A DNA stretch of 40,535 bases, taken from positions 1-40,535 of the forward strand of contig NZ_BATB01000031.1 of the NCBI RefSeq assembly GCF_000466965.1. The letters are read 5' to 3'. Below are positions 18,601-24,591 of this stretch, piece by piece (the stretch's first letter is position 1; each line of letters begins with the position of its first letter). The notes below the pieces were generated by a model. That model saw only the letters and a program-made list of their open reading frames with translations. It was not told the origin of the DNA and ran no database searches. Source of the stretch: Limimaricola cinnabarinus LL-001. GTDB taxonomy: Bacteria; Pseudomonadota; Alphaproteobacteria; Rhodobacterales; Rhodobacteraceae. The translations under genes and the position numbers were made by a program.

Positions 18601-21235
18601 GACGTCGATCACCCTGAACGGTGTCAACGTGCCCGAAGGTGCCCGCTTGGTGATCAGCGGCACCGCCGACAACATGGAGGTGCTGCGCCTCGACAAGGTC
18701 GTCCTCACTCCGGTGCAGAACGCGGCGCCGTCCTTCGAAAGCCCAGCGGCGCAACAGGTGGCCGAGAACGCCACGATCGCGGGCGATGTCGACGCGGTCG
18801 ATCCAGAGGGTTCCACCGTGAGCTATGCGATCGTGGGCGGCGCCGATCAGGGCCTGATGACGATCGACCCCGCCAGCGGCGTGCTCTCCTTCGTCACGCC
18901 GGCCGATTTCGAGGTGCCGGGGGATGCGAATGGCGACAATGTTTATGAGGTCACGGTTTCGGCCAGCGACGGCGCCACCCTCGCCACGCAGGACGTCACC
19001 GTCACCGTGCTGGACACCGATGGTGAGCTGAGCTTTACCAGCCCGTCCGCTGCGCAAGCGGCGGAGAACCAGACCGTCGTCACCACCGTCGTCGCCACCG
19101 AGGATGGGGGTGCTGGAACGATCACCTATGCGATCGGTACGAGCGGCGTCGATGGTGGGTTGTTCGCCATCGATGCGACAACCGGCGCCCTGAGTTTCCT
19201 TGCAGCGCCGGACTTCGAAGTGCCAGGCGACAGCGATGGCGATAGCGTCTACGAGGTGGAGGTGGTCGCCTCGAACGGCACCGCCGAAGCCAGCCAGACG
19301 GTTTCGGTGACGGTCACCGATGCCAACGACGCGCCCGACCCGATCGAGCCCGCGCCATCGCAGGTGGCCAACACCAATGCCGCCTCGACCTTCACGGCGA
19401 CCGATTTCTTCACCGATCAGGATGGCGACGCGATGACCCTCGTATCCGCGACGGGTCTGCCGAGCGGCCTGAGCCTCGTCAATGGCGAGGTGACCGGCAC
19501 GCCGACGCAGGCGGGCTCGTATCAGGTGACGATCGAGGCCACGGACGGGGTGGAGACCGTTTCCACGATGTTCGATCTGGTGGTCGAGGGCGAAGTCGGT
19601 CCATTCGGGCCGGTCGCGCCCGGGCAGGATCTCGACGGCGATCTCACGCCCAACGCAAGCGATCCGGACGTCGATGGCGACACGGTGCCGAACGCCGCCG
19701 ATCACTTCGCTTACGACGCGAACAACGGTGTCCTCCTCGGTGAGAACGACGTCATCGATCTGACCTTCGACGTGGATGGCACCCCCTATCAGAACGGGTT
19801 CACCGGACTGCTGCAGGCGGCTCAGGGCGCGAACAACACCCTCAAGGACTTCAATGAGGAAACGGGTGCCGCCAGCGTCGCGAACGGCCTGTTGAGCGTG
19901 GCCACCACGACCGGTGACACCGGCGGGAGCAACACTCCCCAGGACGACTACCAACTCGGGATCAAGAATGCCGAGTTCACGGTCGAGGCGCGGGTGTTGA
20001 ACCCCTTCACCGGCCAAGCGCCCGTCTCCTTCGACCAGATCGGAATTCATGTCGGAGTGGACTCGACCGATTTCGCAAAGCTCGTCATCGGCAACACGAT
20101 CGAATTCTCCAAGCGCAGCGACGATGCCGAAACCAAGGCGGGTGGCAGCAACCAGCCGCTGCCGGGCGGGCTCGGGACCGGAGAGTGGGCCTCGGTCGAC
20201 ATCCGCCTCGTGGTCAATTCGACCGATGCGAACTCGGCTTCGATCTCGGCCTTCGCCACGTTCCTCGGCGCAACCGGCAACCCGCTCGCGGGGGCGACCA
20301 ACGTCAACATCGGGACATTGCAGATCAATGGTGCGCTGGCGGCGGCTCTGGCCGATGAGACAGCTGCGGTCGGGACCGGCTTCACGCATGTCCATGCCGG
20401 AAGCTCCACCTCCTTCACCGCGCAGCTCGACAGCTTCAAGGTGACGCCGGGTGCCGATCCCGAGCCCGGCGACCCGACCAGCGCGCTCGAGGCGTTCGAG
20501 ACGCAAACCGATCTCGATACCTCCCAGAGCTATTCGACCGGCACGGTCGGCTCGGCCGTTCTCGAGATCATGGCAGGCAACAACAACATCGAAGGATCGA
20601 ATTTCGGACAGAACTCGTTCCAGGTCACCAATACTGGCGGCAAGAAGATATCCGCGGTGTTCATCGACGTGTCGCAGGCACTCTACCCCGACAGCGTTTT
20701 CGACCCGGATGGCGCCGGTGGTGACAGCGCCTCGAAAGCTTGGGCGATCAACACCGGTGGCAACACCGGGGGCTATATCGGCGGCGGCGTGGGCGGCTAC
20801 TTCCTGCCGGGGCCTGATCCGCTTCCGAACACCACCGGGACGGGCTCTTCTTCGAACGGCGGCTACAAGGGCGCCATGGTCAAGTTCGACCCGACCACGA
20901 GCAATGGCTTCCAGACCGGTGAGACGGTCGGCTTCTCCGGCGACATGGACCCGAACTCGATCGCGGGTCTGACCAAGAGTTCTGTCGACAACCTGGCGAT
21001 CGACAGCTGGGATGTCGGCGGCATCTCGGGCCACGAGTTGATCGGTTCGAACTTCACGGTGCTGTTCGACGATGGCACCACGGCCTCGGGCCAACTCGGC
21101 TCGGATGGAAGCGCCTCGGGGTCGCATGCCATCGCCACGCAGGATGCCGCGATCGGAGCCGCGGCCCCGACCCTGACCGTCAACGGCGTCGGCGCGGGCG
21201 GCTTGGGCACCTATGGCGTCACGCTGCCTCGGTGA
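15692..21235 (+). CDS. Giant protein, segment 4: MopE-like, cadherin-like, carbohydrate-binding and LamG-like modules
   Basis: About 1,845 codons. In order by base position: Ig-like end (to 15900); MopE-like metal motif starting YWYIDADADGFGSSDENDP (15910-16120); cadherin-like domain (16120-16410); jelly-roll carbohydrate-binding-like domain copy 1 (16420-16900, ITLTGNTWKSITLPQP); cadherin-like domain (16905-17180); copy 2 (17195-17690, ITLSGNIWKKTVLPGG); two dystroglycan-type Ig domains (17700-18260); a CBM6/35-like module (18270-18715) related to two in the lyase at 24592-26793; two cadherin repeats with DFEVPGD(A/S)(N/D)GD(N/S)VYEV; another Ig domain; a thrombospondin-3-like calcium stretch (19625-19720); a LamG-like domain (19750-20460); and an unfamiliar glycine-rich region. 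The frame breaks at about 21226, where CTGCC read as CTGGCC would restore TLASVIVSG. Confidence 0.8.
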   Translation: MLSTILSVVDSAGADVAYTDNGDGTVSIDPQQFAGTLSDTDTTTVTITYEVSDQIAPAVQNTATLVVSGDNAPRYWYIDADADGFGSSDENDPVLYQNDQPDGYVDNDLDWNDADPTVHPGATEINDGKDNDQDGLVDEDNTAPEPVDDSFSVTKDQPLVLQASDLLGNDADDDGDTAFTILGVTSGNGGQASYDANSGVVSFTPQTGFVGTASFTYQMADGFGGTASGTVTVEVTGETGGTTEIPIPITTSAMSGYANQDKSPAGYEFVEGGNDITLTGNTWKSITLPQPLTVTAGMELVFTVASDQLGEIIGIGFETDQIWRNGGQALFQLGGTDTVAGIFDQTYNSYEEDGGAVEFRIDLSDHVGTTFNYLVVANDKDAGPETNTVTFSDIRVVTTAPAGNAPPVAVDDAFDMGSEASIVIDKSALLANDTDTDGDTLSVGNIFNVTGGAVTQTADQITFTAADGFTGEASFDYAVNDGNGGTAVATVRIDVEAAGGGNETVLPIDFNQNPIESYSGGQDKTPDAFEIDADGSGITLSGNIWKKTVLPGGTFTIDADTVLRFDVTMETGSAEFVSIGLENDDDYRTDDDLLFQVFGPVTLSKFDQSVHGKYTTVGQTVSYEISLAEHVGRTFEVLALINDDDATQSSVVRFSNVELVKAGIAPPVGEPPYIVNGTLPDVGATEDVPIEISLPFLDPDTPYDQLAFTFSGLPEFLTLTDGVLSGTPDNEDVGLHTIEVTATDPEGNATVGDFDLTVENVNDAPVLNGSIADTTAALNNSFTLALPTGLFTDVDAGDTISYSAEGLPSGLEIDPVTGEISGTPDTVGSFAVTVTATDLALAEVSTSFVLQVGQQVSTDPITIEMEEFTGLTETNSDLLNFREDFAAPASGNQVVRVSNSQSGVISTSLSNFGVTAGLYELELYFFDEDDGESSVELFLQIPGGPLESIGSFTMDQVLPGQGNATQAANLTSITLNGVNVPEGARLVISGTADNMEVLRLDKVVLTPVQNAAPSFESPAAQQVAENATIAGDVDAVDPEGSTVSYAIVGGADQGLMTIDPASGVLSFVTPADFEVPGDANGDNVYEVTVSASDGATLATQDVTVTVLDTDGELSFTSPSAAQAAENQTVVTTVVATEDGGAGTITYAIGTSGVDGGLFAIDATTGALSFLAAPDFEVPGDSDGDSVYEVEVVASNGTAEASQTVSVTVTDANDAPDPIEPAPSQVANTNAASTFTATDFFTDQDGDAMTLVSATGLPSGLSLVNGEVTGTPTQAGSYQVTIEATDGVETVSTMFDLVVEGEVGPFGPVAPGQDLDGDLTPNASDPDVDGDTVPNAADHFAYDANNGVLLGENDVIDLTFDVDGTPYQNGFTGLLQAAQGANNTLKDFNEETGAASVANGLLSVATTTGDTGGSNTPQDDYQLGIKNAEFTVEARVLNPFTGQAPVSFDQIGIHVGVDSTDFAKLVIGNTIEFSKRSDDAETKAGGSNQPLPGGLGTGEWASVDIRLVVNSTDANSASISAFATFLGATGNPLAGATNVNIGTLQINGALAAALADETAAVGTGFTHVHAGSSTSFTAQLDSFKVTPGADPEPGDPTSALEAFETQTDLDTSQSYSTGTVGSAVLEIMAGNNNIEGSNFGQNSFQVTNTGGKKISAVFIDVSQALYPDSVFDPDGAGGDSASKAWAINTGGNTGGYIGGGVGGYFLPGPDPLPNTTGTGSSSNGGYKGAMVKFDPTTSNGFQTGETVGFSGDMDPNSIAGLTKSSVDNLAIDSWDVGGISGHELIGSNFTVLFDDGTTASGQLGSDGSASGSHAIATQDAAIGAAAPTLTVNGVGAGGLGTYGVTLPR

Positions 21236-22404
21236 TCGTGAGCGGCACGCCCGGCGACACCATACAGGTCACGCTGACCAAGGGTTTCAACCCGGTCGTA
21301 GGCACCGGGAACGAGATCGCGCAACTGGTCGAAGATCGCTTGGATGCCTATGACTTCAAGGCAAACAACACCTTCGACAACCAGCATATCACCGTGACGC
21401 TCGACAGCAGCGGCACGGCGGATATTTCGGACCAGTTCGACTATGACGACAGCCCGGCCAACAACAAGGAGGATGGCACCTTCCCGGGCGACGACGTGGC
21501 GCAGATCGGTTTCGTGGCCGCGGTGGTGGATCCCTCGAACGGCAACCTGCCGATCAGCCCGATCACCTCGCCCATCTACCTGACCAATGATGGCGGGCCG
21601 GTGGTGAGCGATCCGAACACGGCGCCGGAGGGTTACTTCCAGATCGTGAATTCGGGCGGCAACGGCTACTTCAAGATCCAGATCGAGGACGAGAACGGCA
21701 CCGGCGGCACGAACCCGGGCGGCAAGTGGTCCTATCAGACCGCCGCGGATCCCGAAGGGCGGCAGAGCGGTTTCCAGGGAGACGGATACTACCTGTTCGG
21801 GTCGAACAGCTCGACCGCGATCGACAACAACATCAATGGCGATGATCTGCTGGAATACACGATCTTCGTGCCCGACACCGATCTGGGCACCTACACCGTC
21901 GCCTTCGGCGTCTCGCGCGACGGGGTTGCTGCGGGCGATCAGCAAAATGATCTCTGGCTGAACCTCAAACCCGCCGAACAGGCCGGCAATGGCGACATCC
22001 ATGCCTTCATGCCGCCAGACACCGAGCCCGAACCGCATCAGAAAGGGTTCGTCAAACTCTTCGGCGGTTCCAACAACGGCAACTGGTCCGAAACGTCCAA
22101 GGTCGACGGTCTGCCGAACTTCACGGCCCAAGTCACCTTCGACAATGCCGGGCTCTACACGGTCCAGGTCGAAGGGCGCAGCGAAGGCTACCATGTCGAT
22201 TACTTCGAGCTTTACCAAGGCGGCACCAGCCGAGTGCCGGCGCGGCGGATTCGCAGTTCATCGAGGGCGATCCTGACACTGGCGGCGGCGGCGGTGGAGG
22301 CGGTGGCGGCACCATCGGAACCATCACGACACCGGTCGACGCCTCCAGCGATGATTGGGAGCAGTTCGGCGGCGCCAACAGCAAGGATCTCGAATTCGGC
22401 CTGA
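21232..22404 (+). CDS. Giant protein, segment 5: unfamiliar domain and carbohydrate-binding-like module
   Basis: The biologically continuous part runs from about 21226 to 22240, reading SVIVSGTPGDTIQVTLTKGF through to VDYFELYQGGTSRVP. Residues from GYFQIVNSGGNGYFKIQIED to the end look like a beta-sandwich carbohydrate-binding module: an all-beta pattern, a closing YTVQVEGRSEGYHVDYFELY, and internal GGSNNGNWSETS. The earlier half is not a family I recognise. The frame breaks near 22239, where one extra G (CCGG to CCGGG) would read VPGAADSQFIEG; in the given sequence it continues to a stop at 22404 in residues that do not look like real protein. Confidence 0.65.
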   Translation: MIVSGTPGDTIQVTLTKGFNPVVGTGNEIAQLVEDRLDAYDFKANNTFDNQHITVTLDSSGTADISDQFDYDDSPANNKEDGTFPGDDVAQIGFVAAVVDPSNGNLPISPITSPIYLTNDGGPVVSDPNTAPEGYFQIVNSGGNGYFKIQIEDENGTGGTNPGGKWSYQTAADPEGRQSGFQGDGYYLFGSNSSTAIDNNINGDDLLEYTIFVPDTDLGTYTVAFGVSRDGVAAGDQQNDLWLNLKPAEQAGNGDIHAFMPPDTEPEPHQKGFVKLFGGSNNGNWSETSKVDGLPNFTAQVTFDNAGLYTVQVEGRSEGYHVDYFELYQGGTSRVPARRIRSSSRAILTLAAAAVEAVAAPSEPSRHRSTPPAMIGSSSAAPTARISNSA

Positions 22405-22832
22405 ACGGATCCAACCCGCAGGCCGTCGGGGTCCGGTTCGACGGGATCGACATCCCCGACACCGCAAACATCGTGGATGCCTATCTGCAGTTCACCGCAC
22501 GCGAAACCTCGTCGGGGGCGGCAAGCTTCACCATAGGGATTGAGGGAACCGAGAACGCGGCCACCTTCTCCAGCGCGGCACCGCCGCAGACACGCGGCAT
22601 CGTCGACGAGTTCAACTGGTCCAATGTCGAACAGTGGAGCGCCGGCACGATCTACCGGACGCCCGACATAAGCGACCTGATCGAGACCGTGATCGGAAAT
22701 GATGGTGTCTCGAATGGGGCTTTCGCCTTCGTCATCGAGGGAAGTGGAAGCCGGGTGGCCAGCAGCTTCAATGACAATATTGCGCCGGAGCTGGTTCTCG
22801 TACTCGAAGATGGCACCACGCAATTCCTTTGA
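22242..22832 (+). CDS. Giant protein, segment 6: glycine linker and C-terminal beta domain
   Basis: Continuation in the third frame: AADSQFIEGDPDT, a linker of ten glycines, then a C-terminal domain of about 165 residues. The phrases ANIVDAYLQFTARETSSGAA, WSAGTIYRTPDISDLI and GAFAFVIEGSGSRVAS match a beta domain often seen repeated in large secreted bacterial and planctomycete proteins. The protein ends LVLVLEDGTTQFL. No LPxTG, PEP-CTERM or autotransporter barrel is present. The end is supported by a strong hairpin 22 bases downstream of the stop. Confidence 0.68.
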   Translation, partial: AADSQFIEGDPDTGGGGGGGGGGTIGTITTPVDASSDDWEQFGGANSKDLEFGLNGSNPQAVGVRFDGIDIPDTANIVDAYLQFTARETSSGAASFTIGIEGTENAATFSSAAPPQTRGIVDEFNWSNVEQWSAGTIYRTPDISDLIETVIGNDGVSNGAFAFVIEGSGSRVASSFNDNIAPELVLVLEDGTTQFL

Positions 22833-22854
22833 TTGCGAGGCGGTAGTAATCTCG

Positions 22855-22885
22855 CGAACCTGGCCAAAATCTTTGGCCAGGTTCG
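22855..22885 (+). terminator. Strong hairpin after the giant gene
   Basis: A perfect 14-bp stem (22855-22868 with 22872-22885) closes a 3-base loop ATC, 22 bases beyond the giant-gene stop at 22832. No T-run follows, but the stem is very stable and its position fits transcription termination or 3'-end protection of a 15-kb message. Confidence 0.65.
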
Positions 22886-22909
22886 ACCCTGAAGGACACC
22901 GCCGGAGAT

Positions 22910-22987
22910 CCGGTCATATGGGCTGAAGGTGGAATATCCGGAGTGCATTTTACGGAATCCGGAATCCACGACATTGGATATGACCGG
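22910..22987. ncRNA. Candidate structured element, nested stems, upstream of ugd
   Basis: The outer stem is a perfect 10 bp (CCGGTCATAT 22910-22919 with ATATGACCGG 22978-22987). An inner stem of 5 + 6 bp (22929-22933 and 22937-22942 with 22958-22963 and 22965-22969) has an ATA/A internal bulge and a 15-base loop. Such nested pairing suggests a folded RNA (leader element or small RNA) or a palindromic repeat. No known riboswitch is recognised. Confidence 0.35.
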
Positions 22988-23041
22988 TGCATGTCATCGG
23001 TCGATATAGCTTGTTCAGGGGTTAATATTAAAGGAATCAAT

Positions 23042-23076
23042 TAGTTACCATTGGAATAATCTTGAAATAGTTACCA
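23042..23076 (+). promoter_or_regulatory. Direct repeats TAGTTACCA upstream of ugd
   Basis: TAGTTACCA occurs at 23042-23050 and 23068-23076, with the flanks AAT and AAA extending it to 12 of which 11 match. The 26-base spacing and the location 48-82 bases before the ugd start suggest paired binding sites for a regulator. No known consensus is recognised. Confidence 0.4.
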
Positions 23077-23123
23077 GCTACCCCTTTAATGAGTTCATTC
23101 ACATTTACATGAGGTCGGTCGGA

Positions 23124-24434
23124 ATGAAGATCGCGATTATCGGTACCGGGTATGTAGGCCTCGTTTCGGGCGTTTGTTTTTCGGATTTTGGCCACGAGCT
23201 GGTTTGCGTCGACAAAGTGCCCCAGAAAATAGAGATGCTTCGACGTGGAGAAGTCCCGATTTTCGAGCCGGGTCTCGATCGGCTTTTGGAGCGAAATGTA
23301 CGGGCCGGACGGCTGAGTTTCACCGGCGATCTCGCCGAGGCGCTCGACGGGGCGGAGGCCGTCTTCATCGCGGTCGGCACGCCGACGCGGCGTGGCAATG
23401 GCCATGCGGATCTGAGCTTCGTGATGGGGGCCGCGGAGGAGATCGCCCGGGTCGCGCGGCATCCGATCGTGATCGTGACCAAATCGACCGTTCCGGTGGG
23501 CACGAACCGCAAACTGCGCGAGCTGGTCGCGGCGACCAATCCTGATCTCGATTTCGACGTCGCCTCCAACCCCGAGTTTCTGCGCGAGGGTGCGGCGATC
23601 GACGACTTCATGAAACCCGACCGGGTGATCGTCGGGGCCGAGACCGAGCGCGCCGCACGGGTCTTGCAGGAGATCTACCGCCCGCTCTACCTTCGCGATT
23701 TCCCGATCATGATGACGGATCTCGAATCCGCCGAGATGATCAAATACGCGGCCAACGCGTTTCTTGCGGCGAAGATCACCTTCATCAACGAGATCGCCGC
23801 CCTGTGCGAAAAGGTCGGCGCGGATGTGAAGCAGGTGTCCAAGGGCATGGGCCTCGATGGGCGCATCGGCAAGACCTTCTTGCATGCGGGCCCCGGCTAT
23901 GGCGGGTCATGTTTTCCCAAGGATACGCACGCGCTGGCCCGGATCGGACAGGATCATTCCAGCCCCGTCCAGTTGGTCGAGACGGTGATAAAGGTCAACG
24001 AGGAGATCAAGCGGCGAATGGTCGACAAGCTGTGCGACCTTTGCGGCGGCTCGTTCAACCACAAATCCATCGCGGTCCTCGGAGTGACCTTCAAGCCCAA
24101 CACCGACGACATGCGTGACGCGCCGGCCCTGACCATCGTGCCGGCCATGGTCGGCGGCGGTGCCGACGTTCGGGTGGTCGATCCCCAGGCCCGCAGGGAG
24201 GGTGAGGAATTGTTGCCGGGTGTCGAATGGATGAAAGACCCCTATGCCGCCGCCGAGGGGGCCGACCTCGTGGTCGTCCTGACCGAGTGGAACGAGTTCC
24301 GGGCGCTGGATTTGCGGGAGTTGGCAAGCCGCATGGCCGTGCCGCAGATGGCCGATCTGCGTAATGTCTATAGCCCCAAGGATGTCCGGGCCGCAGGTTT
24401 CATCGCTTATGAGGGGGTCGGCCGCAGGGGGTGA
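23124..24434 (+). CDS. ugd: UDP-glucose 6-dehydrogenase
   Basis: Oxidises UDP-glucose to UDP-glucuronate with two NAD+, supplying the acidic sugar for the polysaccharide. The 436-residue protein begins MKIAIIGTGYVGLVSGVCFS with the NAD-binding G-x-G-x-x-G at residues 7-12. Further family marks are VGTPTRRGNGHADLS, KSTVPVGT, SNPEFLREGAA and EMIKYAANAFLAAKI. The catalytic cysteine is C263 in GYGGSCFPKD, and GVTFKPNTDDMRDAP is the usual C-terminal motif. I use ATG 23124, which has GAGG 9 bases upstream and begins the Rossmann strand; an ATG at 23109 would add five residues without a site. Its partner epimerase is at 6039-7064. It is followed by a two-way terminator hairpin and a convergent gene. 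Confidence 0.96.
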   Translation: MKIAIIGTGYVGLVSGVCFSDFGHELVCVDKVPQKIEMLRRGEVPIFEPGLDRLLERNVRAGRLSFTGDLAEALDGAEAVFIAVGTPTRRGNGHADLSFVMGAAEEIARVARHPIVIVTKSTVPVGTNRKLRELVAATNPDLDFDVASNPEFLREGAAIDDFMKPDRVIVGAETERAARVLQEIYRPLYLRDFPIMMTDLESAEMIKYAANAFLAAKITFINEIAALCEKVGADVKQVSKGMGLDGRIGKTFLHAGPGYGGSCFPKDTHALARIGQDHSSPVQLVETVIKVNEEIKRRMVDKLCDLCGGSFNHKSIAVLGVTFKPNTDDMRDAPALTIVPAMVGGGADVRVVDPQARREGEELLPGVEWMKDPYAAAEGADLVVVLTEWNEFRALDLRELASRMAVPQMADLRNVYSPKDVRAAGFIAYEGVGRRG

Positions 24435-24446
24435 GACCCACGAAAA

Positions 24447-24471
24447 GCCTCGCATCCCATCGATGCGAGGC
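24447..24471. terminator. Bidirectional terminator between ugd and the lyase gene
   Basis: A perfect 10-bp stem, GCCTCGCATC (24447-24456) with GATGCGAGGC (24462-24471), and a 5-base loop lie 12 bases after the ugd stop. Read on the minus strand it is followed by TTTTCG, so it also makes a good intrinsic terminator for the convergent lyase gene. Confidence 0.75.
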
Positions 24472-24591
24472 CTCCTTCCACGACGTGTCGATGGAGATCC
24501 CATCTTTTCATCCGGACGCGTCGCCCGGAGGTTCGAACCGGGCCACGGGCCCGGGACCGGGGGTCGCGATGCCACCCCCGGCGGATGGTCG

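Larger units (their letters stand above)
7932..22832 (+). other. Reconstructed giant gene: secreted multidomain carbohydrate- and calcium-binding protein (about 4,967 residues, five frame breaks)
   Basis: Five successive plus-strand frame changes join into one protein with domains running smoothly across every junction: 14558-14561, 14897-14905, about 15689, about 21226 and about 22239. Four are repaired by adding one base and one by removing one, giving 4,968 codons. The predicted protein starts with a beta-propeller. Jelly-roll/LamG-like, RTX-like, two malectin, Calx-beta, cadherin/Ig-like, dystroglycan-type and carbohydrate-binding modules follow, with MopE- and thrombospondin-3-like calcium motifs, then a glycine-rich linker and a C-terminal beta domain. 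There is no N-terminal signal peptide, so type I secretion by a C-terminal signal is the likeliest route; no such transporter is in the window. A 14-bp terminator hairpin follows the last stop. Its place in a polysaccharide locus suggests a matrix or capsule-binding adhesin. Confidence 0.75.
22833..23123. other. Intergenic region between giant gene and ugd
   Basis: About 290 bases containing, in order, a terminator-like hairpin (22855-22885), a nested-stem structured element (22910-22987), an AT-rich patch, and a pair of direct repeats (23042-23076) just before the ugd ribosome-binding site. No reading frame here looks coding. Confidence 0.5.

Noticed and set aside
15323..21127. A minus-strand open frame of about 1,900 codons opposite the giant gene, and similar ones at 7995-10766 and 11088-14039
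   Set aside because: Composition is dominated by arginine, glycine, valine and histidine with no domain motifs. They are the usual antisense frames of a GC-rich gene rich in Asp, Gly and Thr codons, and the plus strand shows clear domain structure.
22270..22310. A GGC-rich run as a possible triplet-repeat switch
   Set aside because: It encodes a ten-glycine linker; triplet changes would not alter frame, and the pattern is common in linkers of large secreted proteins.
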